From positions 4,273,501 to 4,337,500 of the forward strand of contig NZ_CP016447.1 in NCBI RefSeq assembly GCF_001714725.1: 64,000 nucleotides of DNA. The letters are read 5' to 3'. Origin of the DNA: Acidovorax sp. RAC01. GTDB taxonomy: Bacteria > Pseudomonadota > Gammaproteobacteria > Burkholderiales > Burkholderiaceae_C. How positions within the stretch are numbered: the stretch's first letter is position 1; every line of letters starts with the position of its first letter. The notes below the pieces were generated by a model. That model was not told the DNA's origin. It did not search any database and saw only the letters and a program-made list of their open reading frames with translations. Below, piece by piece: positions 1-11,015 of this stretch. The translations under genes were made by a program, and so were the position numbers.

Positions 1-1489
<1,489 letters not shown>

Positions 1490-1537
1490 TTACGAACGCG
1501 ACCCACATTAGTAAACACAATCGATTTCATGCCAGAA

Positions 1538-1552
1538 ATAGGCAATGGTTAT
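1538..1552. promoter_or_regulatory. Possible partial OxyR-type half-site in katG/ahpD-like intergenic region
   Basis: ATAG-N7-TTAT lies in the 217-base divergent region between katG and the AhpD-like gene. It resembles one half of the OxyR pattern ATAG-N7-CTAT, with one mismatch. The second half-site at the expected spacing is not recognisable, so this is only suggestive. Confidence 0.25.
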
Positions 1553-1661
1553 CGGCGGAGTCTCGAGGGACGTGTCGTCATGCAAACCCGGCCGCAGGGC
1601 GCTGGCAAAATTGGGCAAAGACAGGTAAGCCCGCCCGAACCACCCCCCAGGAGCCGCACCC

Positions 1662-2243
1662 ATGTTCACCCCCCGCTACCCCTTTCCTGCGCTGGATTCC
1701 CTGCCTGACGACATCCGCCAGCGCATCCTGGAAGTGCAGGAAAAAGCCGGCTTCATCCCCAACGTGTTCCTGGCATTTGCGCGCCGCCCGGCCGAATGGC
1801 GCGCGTTCTTTGCGTACCACGACGCGCTCATGCTCAAGGAAGAAGGCAGCCTGACCAAGGGCGACCGCGAGATGATCGTGACCGCCACCAGCGCAGCCAA
1901 CCAGTGCCTGTACTGCGTGGTCGCGCACGGTGCCATCCTGCGCATCTACGAGAAGAAACCCCTGGTGGCCGATCAGGTGGCGGTGAACCACCGCAAGGCC
2001 GACATCTCGCCGCGCCAGCGCGCCATGCTCGACTTTGCGATGAAGGTGTGCCGGGCATCGCACGAGATCGAGGATGCGGACTTCGCCGCCCTGCACGCCC
2101 AGGGGTTCGATGACGAGGACATCTGGGACATTGCGGCGATCACCGCGTTTTTCGGGCTGTCCAACCGCATGGCCAGCTTTGCCGGCATGCAGCCCAACCC
2201 CGAGTTCTACCTGATGGGGCGGGTACCCAAGGCCAAGGCGTAA
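1662..2243 (+). CDS. AhpD-like alkylhydroperoxidase-family protein (peroxidase-related)
   Basis: 193 residues of the carboxymuconolactone decarboxylase/AhpD fold. The segment NQCLYCVVAHGA carries the CxxC-x3-H arrangement that forms the redox centre in AhpD relatives. The N-terminal FIPNVF and C-terminal NRMASFAGMQPNPEFY segments fit the peroxidase-related subfamily. The start is supported by AGGAG upstream of the ATG. Its position opposite katG suggests an oxidative-stress role, but the physiological substrate is unknown. The assignment to the family is firm; the reaction is inferred. Confidence 0.85.
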   Translation: MFTPRYPFPALDSLPDDIRQRILEVQEKAGFIPNVFLAFARRPAEWRAFFAYHDALMLKEEGSLTKGDREMIVTATSAANQCLYCVVAHGAILRIYEKKPLVADQVAVNHRKADISPRQRAMLDFAMKVCRASHEIEDADFAALHAQGFDDEDIWDIAAITAFFGLSNRMASFAGMQPNPEFYLMGRVPKAKA

Positions 2244-2298
2244 GGCGGGGCTGCGCTGCCAGCGCGCCAACCCCTTGGGCGAGCCCATGGTACTTTTG

Positions 2299-2370
2299 CT
2301 ACTATTAATATAGCAATGTAGTCATACAGGACAAGCGCCAGCAGCCATTTTTGCTCGATATTTTCGCGAT
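2299..2370. repeat. Dispersed Comamonadaceae-type intergenic repeat, copy 1
   Basis: Contains TATAGC followed by ACAAGCGC, AGCAGCC and ATTTTTGC, the same ordered blocks found in other copies of the family in this window. It lies between the AhpD-like gene and the convergent thioesterase gene. A near-palindrome TGCTAC/TATAGCA sits at its left end. Confidence 0.5.
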
Positions 2371-2375
2371 ATCGC

Positions 2376-2795
2376 TCAGGAAACCAGCGCGCGCATCCAG
2401 TCCGGCAGCGGCGCAGCCTTTTGCTGCGGAAAATCGACCCAGATGGTGGTGGCCCCGCCGGCTGCGCAGATCACGCCGGGCCGGTCCACCCGCTCCATGG
2501 TGCCCCAGGTCTCGAACGTGGTGCGGCCCGGGTCGCTCACGTAGAGCTTGAGCAGCACGTCGGCCGGGTACTCCAGCTGCTGGTAGAAATTGCAGAACGC
2601 GTTGACGATCACCGGGCCCTGGCCCTTCGGGTCGGGGTTGCAGCCCACGGACACCATCCAGTCGATGCGCGCCGTTTCCAGGTACCGGAAGTACACGGTG
2701 TTGTTGACGTGGCCCATGGCGTCCATGTCGCCCCAGCGCACGGGGAAGCGCATCTCATGGACGAGTTTCTTGGCGTCCGGAATCTCGATTTTCAT
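2376..2795 (-). CDS. Acyl-CoA thioesterase, 4HBT (hotdog) family
   Basis: 139-residue hotdog-fold protein starting MKIEIPDAKKLVHEM. The segment RWGDMDAMGHVNNTVYFRYLETARIDWM is the signature region of 4-hydroxybenzoyl-CoA-type thioesterases, with the Asp of the WGDMD motif as probable catalytic acid. It probably hydrolyses an acyl-CoA; the chain specificity cannot be read. The start ATG overlaps the stop of the upstream SDR gene (ATGA), so the two are translationally coupled and form an operon running leftward. A much longer reading frame continues upstream, but that extension is antisense or out-of-frame SDR sequence and was discarded. Confidence 0.88.
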   Translation of the reverse strand: MKIEIPDAKKLVHEMRFPVRWGDMDAMGHVNNTVYFRYLETARIDWMVSVGCNPDPKGQGPVIVNAFCNFYQQLEYPADVLLKLYVSDPGRTTFETWGTMERVDRPGVICAAGGATTIWVDFPQQKAAPLPDWMRALVS

Positions 2796-3574
2796 ACCGC
2801 AAAGCCGTCGTCCGCGGCAATGACGGCCCCGTTGACGAAATGGCTCTGGTCGCTGGCCAGCATCACCAGCAGGGCATCGAGGTCCTCGGGGCTGCCCACG
2901 CGCTTGCGGGGCAGCATGCTGATGAGTTTCTGGCCCTGCTCGGTCTGCCAGTGGTGGTGGTTGATCTCGGTGTCGATGTAGCCCGGGCAGATGGCATTGA
3001 CGTTGATGCCGAACTTGCCCCACTCCACCGCCATGGCGCGCGTCATGTGCACCACGGCCGCCTTGCTCATGCAGTACACGCCGATTTGCGGCAACACCTT
3101 GAGGCCCGCCATCGATGCGATGTTGATAATGCGCCCGCCGGTGAAGCTGCCGGGCGCCGAGCCTTTCGAGCGGGCCAGCATGCGCTTGCCGACCTCTTGC
3201 GCCACAAAGAATGCACCCTTGACGTTGGTGTCGAAGATGAAGTCGTAGTCCTCCGGCGCCACATCCTGGATGCGCTGCGTGGTGCTCACGCCCGAGTTGT
3301 TGACCAGGATGTCGATGGAACCCATTTCGGTCTCGGCATGGGCCACGGCAGACTTGATCGAGTCGTGGTCGGTTACATCCAGCTCGACCACATGGGCATC
3401 GCCGCCCTCGCCCTCGATGCGGGCGCGCAGCTCCTTGAGCTTGTCTACCCTGCGGCTGGCCAGCACCACGCCGGCTCCTGCGCGCGCCAGGGTGCGCGCA
3501 AACTGGGCGCCCAGACCGCTGGATGCGCCGGTCACAAAAGCCACCCGGCCGGACAAATCGATGCTGTATGCCAT
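2792..3574 (-). CDS. Short-chain dehydrogenase/reductase (SDR)
   Basis: 260 residues, classical SDR. The cofactor motif TGASSGLG lies near residues 15-22, NNSG near 92, and the catalytic Ser-Tyr-Lys set appears as NIASMAG followed by YCMSK. The C-terminal VNGAVIAADDGFAV is typical of FabG-like members. It probably oxidises or reduces a hydroxyacyl/ketoacyl or alcohol substrate with NAD(P). It is coupled by ATGA overlap to the thioesterase and lies divergently from ETF-QO, which points to acyl-CoA metabolism. A 12-bp palindrome sits just upstream of its start. Confidence 0.9.
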   Translation of the reverse strand: MAYSIDLSGRVAFVTGASSGLGAQFARTLARAGAGVVLASRRVDKLKELRARIEGEGGDAHVVELDVTDHDSIKSAVAHAETEMGSIDILVNNSGVSTTQRIQDVAPEDYDFIFDTNVKGAFFVAQEVGKRMLARSKGSAPGSFTGGRIINIASMAGLKVLPQIGVYCMSKAAVVHMTRAMAVEWGKFGINVNAICPGYIDTEINHHHWQTEQGQKLISMLPRKRVGSPEDLDALLVMLASDQSHFVNGAVIAADDGFAV

Positions 3575-3601
3575 TTAGAGTCCCTCTACTGATCAAAAAA
3601 A

Positions 3602-3613
3602 GAACGATCGTTC
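3602..3613. promoter_or_regulatory. Perfect 12-bp palindrome GAACGATCGTTC, candidate repressor operator
   Basis: GAACGATCGTTC is self-complementary and sits 28 bases before the SDR start and about 100 bases before ETF-QO, inside their divergent region. Palindromes of this shape are typical of TetR-type regulators of fatty-acid catabolism in betaproteobacteria. No regulator gene is adjacent. Confidence 0.45.
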
Positions 3614-3714
3614 GATTGTGCGGATTTGGCTGAATACAATCAGTCGCCTGTCCGACAAGGCGTGCCCCCTGCCTTCGAGACAATACCGATTATCAAACGC
3701 CCGACGAGAAGCCC

Positions 3715-5415
3715 ATGACAAACGAAGAAATCCTCAGCACCTATGGCCCGCGCGAATCGATGGAATACGACGTGGTGGTGGTTGGTGGCGGCCCGGGCGG
3801 GCTGGCCACGGCCATCCGCCTGAAGCAGCTGGCCGCCGAAAAGGGTCAGGACGTCTCGGTGGTGGTGCTTGAAAAAGGGTCTGAGCCCGGCGCGCACATC
3901 CTGTCGGGTGCCATCATGGACCCCAAGGCGCTGACCGAGCTGATCCCCGACTGGAAAAAGCGGGGCGCGCCGCTGAACCAGCCCGTCACCGACGACGCCT
4001 ACATCTTCCTGGGCGAAAAATCGGGCTTTCGCGTGCCCAACATGTTCCTGCCGCCGTTTGCACACAACCACGGCAACTACATCATCAGCCTGGGCAACCT
4101 GACCAAATGGCTGGGTGAGCAGGCCGAGGCCCTGGGCGTGGAAATCTTCCCGGGCTTTACGGCCGCCGAGGTGCTCTACAACGAAAACGGCTCCGTGCGC
4201 GGAGTTGCCACCGGCAACCTGGGCGTGGGCAAGGATGGCGAGCCCACCGAGAACTTCCAGCTGGGCATGGAGCTGCTGGGCAAGTACACCGTGTTTGCCG
4301 AAGGCGCGCGCGGCCACCTGGGCAAGCAGCTGATTGCCCGCTACAAGCTCGACGAAGGCCGTGACCCGCAGAGCTTTGGCATCGGCATCAAGGAACTGTG
4401 GGAAATCGACCCCAAGCGCCACCAGCCCGGCTTTGTGATGCACACCGCCGGCTGGCCCATGGAGAACGACACCTACGGCGGCGCCTTCCTGTACCACCTG
4501 GAGGGCAACAAGGTCGCCGTGGGCTTCGTCACGGGCCTGGGCTACGCCAACCCGTACCTCAGCCCGTTCGAGGAGTTCCAGCGCTGGAAGACGCACCCGA
4601 ACGTCCGCTACTACTTCGAAAACGAAAAGGGCGAAGTCACGGCCAAGCGCCTGTCTTACGGTGCGCGCGCCATCAACGCCAGCGGCATCAACGCCTTGCC
4701 CAAGACGATCTTCCCCGGTGGCGCGCTGGTGGGCTGCAATGCCGGCTACCTGAACGTGGGCCGCATCAAGGGCAGCCACGCCGCCATCAAGACCGGCATG
4801 CTGGCCGCTGAAGCCGCCTACGACGCCGTGGTGGCAGGCCGCCAGCACGACGAGCTGACCGCCTACCCCGAGGCCTTTGAGAACAGCTGGCTGCACACCG
4901 AGCTGAACAAGGACCGCAACTTCAAGAACTGGTTCAAGTACGGCCTGACCACGGCCACACTGATGAACGGCTTTGAGCAATTCGTGCTGCGCGGGCACAT
5001 CCCGTGGACGCTGCACCGCGACAAGCCCGACCACGCTTACCTGAAGCCTGCGGCCGAGTGCAAGCCCATCGTCTATCCCAAGCCTGATGGCAAGCTGACG
5101 TTTGACCGCCTCTCCAGCGTGTTCATCAGCAACACGAACCACGAGGAAAACCAGCCCGCCCACCTGACGCTGAAAGACGCGAGCGTGCCGGTCAACATCA
5201 ACCTGGCCAAGTACGCCGGCCCGGAGGCGCGCTACTGCCCTGCAGGCGTGTACGAATACGTACCCGACGAGGCCAAGGGTGGCGGCGCGCAGCGCCTGCA
5301 GATCAACGCGCAAAACTGCGTGCACTGCAAGACCTGTGACATCAAGGACCCCACCCAGAACATCGTGTGGGTGACGCCAGAAGGCGGCGGCGGCCCGAAC
5401 TACGCGGGCATGTAA
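3715..5415 (+). CDS. etfD: Electron transfer flavoprotein-ubiquinone oxidoreductase (ETF-QO)
   Basis: 566 residues. This inner-membrane flavo-iron-sulfur enzyme passes electrons from reduced ETF, generated by acyl-CoA dehydrogenases, to ubiquinone. The FAD Rossmann motif VVVGGGPGG is at residues 20-28. A C-terminal 4Fe-4S site is formed by Cys508 (YCPAG) and Cys535/538/541 (NCVHCKTC). The internal GGAFLYHLEG and GCNAGYLNVG segments match the family. Full length compared with known members. A hairpin terminator follows. Its divergent neighbours (SDR and thioesterase) also fit beta-oxidation-type metabolism. Confidence 0.97.
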   Translation: MTNEEILSTYGPRESMEYDVVVVGGGPGGLATAIRLKQLAAEKGQDVSVVVLEKGSEPGAHILSGAIMDPKALTELIPDWKKRGAPLNQPVTDDAYIFLGEKSGFRVPNMFLPPFAHNHGNYIISLGNLTKWLGEQAEALGVEIFPGFTAAEVLYNENGSVRGVATGNLGVGKDGEPTENFQLGMELLGKYTVFAEGARGHLGKQLIARYKLDEGRDPQSFGIGIKELWEIDPKRHQPGFVMHTAGWPMENDTYGGAFLYHLEGNKVAVGFVTGLGYANPYLSPFEEFQRWKTHPNVRYYFENEKGEVTAKRLSYGARAINASGINALPKTIFPGGALVGCNAGYLNVGRIKGSHAAIKTGMLAAEAAYDAVVAGRQHDELTAYPEAFENSWLHTELNKDRNFKNWFKYGLTTATLMNGFEQFVLRGHIPWTLHRDKPDHAYLKPAAECKPIVYPKPDGKLTFDRLSSVFISNTNHEENQPAHLTLKDASVPVNINLAKYAGPEARYCPAGVYEYVPDEAKGGGAQRLQINAQNCVHCKTCDIKDPTQNIVWVTPEGGGGPNYAGM

Positions 5416-5419
5416 TCAA

Positions 5420-5444
5420 GTTTGATAGCAATAAAACCATGATG
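5420..5444. repeat. Partial copy of dispersed TTTGATAGC repeat, copy 2
   Basis: TTTGATAGCAATAAAA lies directly after the ETF-QO stop and runs into the terminator hairpin. It matches the conserved head of the repeat family; the GCGCTAGC tail block is degenerate (GCGCTGCAGGCC). Confidence 0.45.
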
Positions 5445-5466
5445 GGCCTGCGCTGCAGGCCTTTTT
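5445..5466 (+). terminator. Rho-independent terminator after ETF-QO
   Basis: GGCCTGC stem, GCT loop, GCAGGCC stem, followed by TTTTT. It lies 30 bases after the ETF-QO stop. Confidence 0.8.
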
Positions 5467-5500
5467 CATTGGTTTTTTCGCTTTCAGGGTGCTTTGAGGC

Positions 5501-7174
5501 TCAGGCGGCGGCGCCCCGCACCAGTTGAAACTGCCCCATGGCCCCCGCCAGCCGGTGGGCCTGGTCCTGCAGGCTCTGGGCGGCAGCAGCGCCCTCTTCC
5601 ACCAAGGCGGCGTTCTGCTGGGTCATGTGGTCCAGCTGGTCCACCGCCTGGCTGACCTGGCCGATCTGGCTGCTTTGCTCGGCGCTGGCGTGGTTGATCT
5701 CCGACATCAGCGTGGTCACGCGCTGCACGCTCTCCACGATGTCGCCCATGGTGGAGCCCGCGGTGACCACCAGCCTGGCCCCATCGCTCACCTTGCCCAC
5801 GCTGGCCGAGATCAACGCCTTGATCTCCTTGGCAGCGTTGGCACTGCGGCCTGCCAGCGCGCGCACCTCGCTGGCCACCACGGCAAAGCCGCGGCCCTGT
5901 TCACCAGCGCGTGCCGCCTCCACCGCCGCGTTCAGGGCGAGGATGTTGGTCTGGAACGCAATGCCGTCGATGATGCCCACGATGTCGGCAATCTTCTTGC
6001 TGCTGGCGTTGATCTCGTCCATGGTCTTGACGACCTGGCTCACCACCTCACCCCCCTTGGTGGCCACTTGCGTCGCACTCAACGCGAGTTCATTGGCCTC
6101 GCGGGTGCTGTCGGCGTTGGCCGCCACCATCTGGGCCAGCTGGGCAATGCTGGCGGCGGTCTGTTGCAGGTTGCTGGCGGCGTGCTCGGTGCGGGCGCTC
6201 AGGTCGGCGTTGCCGGCTGCCACTTCCGAGCTCGCCACATGGATGGACTCGCCCGAGTCACGCACTTCATTGACCACGTAGTGCAGCGATTCCACCATCT
6301 TGTTGAGCGCCGTGAGCAGCTGACCGATCTCGTCGCTGCGCTGGTGGTCCAGCCGCACAGTCAGGTCGCCGCTGGCCACCACCGCCGCAGCTTCCGAAGC
6401 CTGCCGAAGCGGCATCACGATCGAGCGACGCAGCAGCCAGCCAAACAGGGCCGACAGGCCCACCACCACCGCCACGGCAATGGCGCTGATCCACTGCGCG
6501 CGCGATGCATCGCTGATCATGGCGTCCGCTGCAACACGCGAAGACTGCTCGGATGCTTCCAGCAAGTGGTCAATGGCTTCCAGGTACTTGGCCAGCGCCG
6601 CTGCATGCTCCTGCAGCTCTTTCTGGCTGATGATCTTGGACTCCAGCGCGCCCTGCATCAGGTTCTCGCGCAGCGCTGCATACCGCTGGCGCTGCTGCTT
6701 GGCCTGTTCCCACAGCGGTGCCGTGCTGGCCGAGGTGGATGCCGATGACAGCGCCGTTTCAATACGCTGATACAGCTCGCCTTCGGCTGCCAGCAGCTTG
6801 CGCATTTCGGAGACCAGCGGAAAGACATCGGTCGAAATCGTGGCGCGCAGGGCAATCTGCCCCATGTGGACCGACTGCGTTTTCCAGTCGTGCACGGCGC
6901 GCTCGATGGGAAGCTGCTCGCTGGCCAAAATGGCGGCCTGCCGGCTGGTGCTCCTGCCCGTGAGCCAGGTGGTGGTACCCAGCAGCGCGACAGCCACCCC
7001 CAGAATGGCAAAGCTCGCAGCCAGCTTTTGCCCCACGCTCATGCCGCGCCGGGCAGTCTGGCCCGGCGCGGCGGAAGCCGATGGAGAGGGCGTAGGCGCG
7101 CCTGTGCTGCGTTCGTTCGAAGCGTCGCTCCAGACCGGGGGAGCCCGGTGCACTGCGGCAGGAAGGTGGTTCAT
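5501..7174 (-). CDS. Methyl-accepting chemotaxis protein
   Basis: 557 residues from ATG ([13 protein letters not shown]). A TTG nine codons upstream is an alternative start. One membrane segment lies near residues 50-72 ([16 protein letters not shown]), followed by a periplasmic four-helix sensor region. A second membrane segment ([21 protein letters not shown]) precedes HAMP. The cytoplasmic signalling tip [25 protein letters not shown] is intact. The protein ends QLVRGAAA, with no NWETF-like pentapeptide, so it would rely on other receptors or no tether for CheR/CheB docking. The N-terminus is unusually long and proline/serine-rich before the first membrane helix. Ligand unknown. It stands alone without other che genes. 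Confidence 0.94.
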   Translation of the reverse strand: MNHLPAAVHRAPPVWSDASNERSTGAPTPSPSASAAPGQTARRGMSVGQKLAASFAILGVAVALLGTTTWLTGRSTSRQAAILASEQLPIERAVHDWKTQSVHMGQIALRATISTDVFPLVSEMRKLLAAEGELYQRIETALSSASTSASTAPLWEQAKQQRQRYAALRENLMQGALESKIISQKELQEHAAALAKYLEAIDHLLEASEQSSRVAADAMISDASRAQWISAIAVAVVVGLSALFGWLLRRSIVMPLRQASEAAAVVASGDLTVRLDHQRSDEIGQLLTALNKMVESLHYVVNEVRDSGESIHVASSEVAAGNADLSARTEHAASNLQQTAASIAQLAQMVAANADSTREANELALSATQVATKGGEVVSQVVKTMDEINASSKKIADIVGIIDGIAFQTNILALNAAVEAARAGEQGRGFAVVASEVRALAGRSANAAKEIKALISASVGKVSDGARLVVTAGSTMGDIVESVQRVTTLMSEINHASAEQSSQIGQVSQAVDQLDHMTQQNAALVEEGAAAAQSLQDQAHRLAGAMGQFQLVRGAAA

Positions 7175-7288
7175 CGCAACTACTTTTGATCCATCGAACA
7201 AATGGGTAGGCCCGCATTCGCAGCCCCCTCAGACACACATTGCGCAGGCTGACGCCCGCATGACCTGCCTTCGCAGACCGGTCTCAGC

Positions 7289-7310
7289 GCACGCGGCCAG
7301 GGCCGCGTGC
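7289..7310. terminator. Ten-bp perfect hairpin downstream of the oxoprolinase operon
   Basis: GCACGCGGCC and GGCCGCGTGC form a ten-base-pair stem around an AG dinucleotide, ten bases past the end of the leftward oxoprolinase gene. There is no T-run, so it may be a weak terminator or an mRNA 3'-end stabiliser. Confidence 0.4.
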
Positions 7311-7319
7311 CCCGGGTCA

Positions 7320-10300
7320 TCAGTCCACGGCAGCCGCCAGCTCGGGCTGGCCGTAGCCCCCGCCGCCAGGTGTCACGATCTCGAACACATCTCCGGGCTC
7401 CATCAGCGCAGCGCCGATGTGGCCCAGCTCTTCCACGGCCCCGGTGGCGCGCACCACCCGGTTGGCACCGGGGTGGCCCGGCTGCCCGCCCGCCATGCCA
7501 AACGCAGGGTTCAGGCGCCCGTTCGACAGGATGCTGGCCGTCATGGCCTCCAGAAAGCGCACACGCCGCACGCCGCCGTTGCCGCCCGCCCAGCGCCCTG
7601 CACCGCCTGATCCGTTCTGGATCTCGTAGCTTTCCAGCACCACAGGGAAGCGGAACTCCAGCACCTCGGGGTCGGTCAGCCGCGAGTTGGTCATGTGCGT
7701 CTGGACCACGCTGGTGCCGCTAAAGCCGCGGCTGGCCTGCCCCGCAGAGTCCAGCACCACGCCAGCCCCACTGCCGCCGGCAATGGTTTCGTAGTACTGG
7801 TACTGCGCGTTGCCGAAGGTGAAGTTGTTCATGGTGGGCTGGCTGCCGGCCATGACGCCCAGCGCGCCAAACAGCGCGTTGGTGATGCAGGTGGAGGTCT
7901 CCACGTTGCCCGCCACCACCGAAGCTGGCGGGTTGGGGTTGAGCATGCTGCCCTGCGGAATGATGACCTGCAGGGGCTTGAGGCAACCCGCGTTCAGCGG
8001 GATGTCGTCGTCCACCAGCGTGCGGAACACGTACAGCACGGCCGCCATGCACACGGCGCGTGGTGCATTGAAGTTGTTGGTCTGCTGTGCGCTCGTTCCT
8101 GCAAAGTCAATCACGGCGCTGCGCTCTGCCGCGTTCACCTTGACCGACACACTGATCTGCGCGCCGTTGTCCAGCGGCAGCGTGAACTGGCCGTCCTTGA
8201 GCTGCGTGATCACGCGGCGTACGGACTCTTCGGCGTTGTCCTGCACATGGCGCATGTAGGCCTGCACGACATCCAGACCAAACTGTTCCACCATCTTCGA
8301 CAGCTCCTGCACGCCCTTCTCGTTGGCGGCAATCTGCGCCCGCAGGTCGGCCAGGTTTTGATGCGGGTTGCGGCTGGGGTACGGCGTGGTGCCGCCGCCG
8401 GTAGACAACAGGGCCAGCACCGACTCTTCCTGCAGGATGCCGCGGTCCACCAGCTTGACGTTGTTGATCTGCACGCCCTCTTCGTCAATGCGCTGCGAGA
8501 ACGGCGGCATGGAGCCCGGCGTGGTTCCGCCAATGTCTGCGTGGTGGCCACGGCTGCCCACATAGAACGTGGGCTCACGGCCGTCCTTCACATACACCGG
8601 CGTGATGACGGTCACGTCCGGCAGGTGGGTACCGCCGTGGTAGGGGTCGTTGAGCATGAACACGTCGCCGGGCTGCATGCGGCCTGCGTTTTCGGTGATC
8701 ACGGTCTTGATGCTCTCGCCCATGGAGCCCAGGTGCACCGGCATGTGCGGTGCATTGGCAATCAGGTTGCCCTCGGCGTCAAACAGCGCACAGCTGAAGT
8801 CCAGGCGCTCCTTGATGTTCACCGAGTACGCCGTGTTCTGCAGCTGCAGCCCCATCTGCTCGGCAATGTTCATGAACAGGTTGTTGAACACCTCCAGCAA
8901 CACCGGATCGACGCTGGTGCCTGCGGCGTACTGCACATTGCGGGCCGCCACGCGGTCCAGGATCAGGTGGTCCAGATCGGTAAGCCGCGCAGACCAGCCC
9001 GGTTCCACCACGGTGGTCGTGTTCTTTTCGGCAATGATGGCCGGGCCGGGGATCACATCGCCCGGGCGCAGGTCTTCGCGCACCACCAGGGCTGCTGGGT
9101 GCCACTTGCCGCCCGAATACATCTGCACGGTTTCGCGCTGCGGGCACTTGCGGTGCGGGTGCACGGCCAGCCGCGGCTCGGCCGGGGCGTCGCCTGCAAT
9201 TACAGCTTCTACGGACACGGCTTCCACCACCAGGCCCTTGCCCTGCATGAGGAACGCGAAGCGCTGGCGGTACGCCGCCTCGAACGCCGCAGTGATGTCG
9301 GCCATGTCGCCAAACGGCACCACCAGGGCCGAGTCTGTACCTTCGTAGCGCACATGCACGTTGTGGCGCACCTGCACCGGGCTGCTGCTGACCTGTGCGC
9401 CTTCCAGTTCGGCCTGGGCGCCCGAGCCCAGCGCATCCAGGCGCTCGGCAATCAGTGGCAGCACTTCAGGCGCCAGCGGCATCTCCAGCGCCTGCTCTCG
9501 GATCACGGTCTGGTCGGCCAGGCCCATGCCGTAGGCGCTGAGCACACCGGCCAGCGGGTGCACAAACACGCGCGTCATGCCCAGGGCGTCGGCCACCAGG
9601 CAAGCATGCTGGCCGCCGGCGCCGCCAAAGCATTGCAAGGTGTAGCGCGTCACGTCATAGCCGCGCGCCACACTGATCTTCTTGATGGCGTTGGCCATCT
9701 GCTGCACGGCGATCTGGATGAAGCCTTCGGCGACCTCTTCGGGCTGGCGCTTCGTCTGCTGCGCAATGGAATCAAAACGCGCGCGCACGGCATCGGCGTC
9801 CAGCGTTTCGTTGGCAGCCGGGCCAAACACGCTGGGGAAGTAGCGGGGCTGCACCTTGCCCACCATCACGTTCGCATCGGTCACGGCCAGCGGGCCGCCG
9901 CGCCGGTAGCTCACCGGGCCGGGGTTGGCACCTGCACTCTCGGGGCCCACGCGGAAACGCGCGCCGTCGTATGCCAGCACCGAGCCGCCCCCGGCCGCTA
10001 CGGTGTGGATGCTCATCATGGGCGCGCGCATGCGCACCCCTGCCACATGGGTTTCAAACTCGCGCTCGAACTCACCTGCGTAGTGGCTCACATCGGTGCT
10101 GGTGCCCCCCATGTCAAAGCCGATCACCCGCGCCTGCCCGGCCAGGCCCGCCGTGCGCGCCATGCCGACGATGCCGCCCGCGGGACCTGACAGGATGGCG
10201 TCCTTGCCCTGGAAGTTGCCGGCATCGGTCAGACCACCGGACGACTGCATGAAGAACAGCTTGACGCCCGGCATCTCACTGGCCACCTGCTCCACATAGC

Positions 10301-10994
10301 GCCGCAGGATGGGCGAGAGGTACGCATCCACCACGGTGGTATCGCCCCGGCTCACGAACTTCATCATGGGGCTGGTTTCGTGCGAGGTGCTGATCTGCGG
10401 AAAGCCGACCTCCTGTGCAATGCGCTTTGCCGCCTTTTCATGTGCGCTGTAGCGGTATCCGTGCATGAACACGATGGCCACGCTGCGCAGGCCACGCGCA
10501 TAGGCCGCCAGCAGATCGCCGCGCAGGCTGGGCTCATCCAGGGTCTGCAGCACGTCGCCATGCGCGCCCACCCGTTCACCGGCTTCAATCACCTCGGTGT
10601 ACAGCAGCTCGGGCAGCTGGATGTGGCGGTCAAACAGGCGCGGGCGATTCTGGTAGGCAATGCGCAGCGCATCGCGAAAACCGCGGGTGGTCACCAGCAG
10701 GGTGGGCTCGCCCTTGCGTTCAAGCAGCGCATTGGTGGCCACGGTGGTGCCCATCTTCACGCACTCCACCCGGTCTGGCGTGACGGGCTCACCTGGTTTG
10801 AGACCCAGCAGATGGCGAATACCGGCCACCGCGGCGTCCTTGTACTGCTCGGGGTTCTCGGACAGCAGCTTGTGCGTGACCAGGCTGCCATCGGGACGCT
10901 TGCCTACGATGTCGGTGAATGTGCCGCCCCGGTCGATCCAGAACTGCCAGCGGCTGGCCGCAGGCGCGGCATGGGATGTGGTCGTTGCTTGCAT
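7320..10994 (-). CDS. ATP-dependent 5-oxoprolinase, HyuA-HyuB fusion (copy 1)
   Basis: 1224 residues, the full fused length of the OPLAH-type enzyme that hydrolyses 5-oxo-L-proline to glutamate with ATP. Order: hydantoinase N domain ([10 protein letters not shown] near residue 20), hydantoinase A domain with [11 protein letters not shown] near 295, then hydantoinase B from about 690 ([21 protein letters not shown]). The glycine-rich C-terminus is TPGGGGYG. Last gene of a leftward operon, 21 bases after a TRAP binding protein. The family also contains hydantoinases and acetone-carboxylase-like enzymes, but the fused architecture and the cyclase-type neighbour favour 5-oxoproline. A very similar paralogue lies at 25997-29641. 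Confidence 0.88.
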   Translation of the reverse strand: MQATTTSHAAPAASRWQFWIDRGGTFTDIVGKRPDGSLVTHKLLSENPEQYKDAAVAGIRHLLGLKPGEPVTPDRVECVKMGTTVATNALLERKGEPTLLVTTRGFRDALRIAYQNRPRLFDRHIQLPELLYTEVIEAGERVGAHGDVLQTLDEPSLRGDLLAAYARGLRSVAIVFMHGYRYSAHEKAAKRIAQEVGFPQISTSHETSPMMKFVSRGDTTVVDAYLSPILRRYVEQVASEMPGVKLFFMQSSGGLTDAGNFQGKDAILSGPAGGIVGMARTAGLAGQARVIGFDMGGTSTDVSHYAGEFEREFETHVAGVRMRAPMMSIHTVAAGGGSVLAYDGARFRVGPESAGANPGPVSYRRGGPLAVTDANVMVGKVQPRYFPSVFGPAANETLDADAVRARFDSIAQQTKRQPEEVAEGFIQIAVQQMANAIKKISVARGYDVTRYTLQCFGGAGGQHACLVADALGMTRVFVHPLAGVLSAYGMGLADQTVIREQALEMPLAPEVLPLIAERLDALGSGAQAELEGAQVSSSPVQVRHNVHVRYEGTDSALVVPFGDMADITAAFEAAYRQRFAFLMQGKGLVVEAVSVEAVIAGDAPAEPRLAVHPHRKCPQRETVQMYSGGKWHPAALVVREDLRPGDVIPGPAIIAEKNTTTVVEPGWSARLTDLDHLILDRVAARNVQYAAGTSVDPVLLEVFNNLFMNIAEQMGLQLQNTAYSVNIKERLDFSCALFDAEGNLIANAPHMPVHLGSMGESIKTVITENAGRMQPGDVFMLNDPYHGGTHLPDVTVITPVYVKDGREPTFYVGSRGHHADIGGTTPGSMPPFSQRIDEEGVQINNVKLVDRGILQEESVLALLSTGGGTTPYPSRNPHQNLADLRAQIAANEKGVQELSKMVEQFGLDVVQAYMRHVQDNAEESVRRVITQLKDGQFTLPLDNGAQISVSVKVNAAERSAVIDFAGTSAQQTNNFNAPRAVCMAAVLYVFRTLVDDDIPLNAGCLKPLQVIIPQGSMLNPNPPASVVAGNVETSTCITNALFGALGVMAGSQPTMNNFTFGNAQYQYYETIAGGSGAGVVLDSAGQASRGFSGTSVVQTHMTNSRLTDPEVLEFRFPVVLESYEIQNGSGGAGRWAGGNGGVRRVRFLEAMTASILSNGRLNPAFGMAGGQPGHPGANRVVRATGAVEELGHIGAALMEPGDVFEIVTPGGGGYGQPELAAAVD

Positions 10995-11015
10995 GATGGA
11001 AAACTCGCTCAGGAA

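Noticed and set aside
7695..10190. 831-residue plus-strand open frame opposite oxoprolinase 1
   Set aside because: His/Arg/Gly/Val-rich translation typical of antisense frames in high-GC genes; the opposite strand has a complete recognised enzyme.
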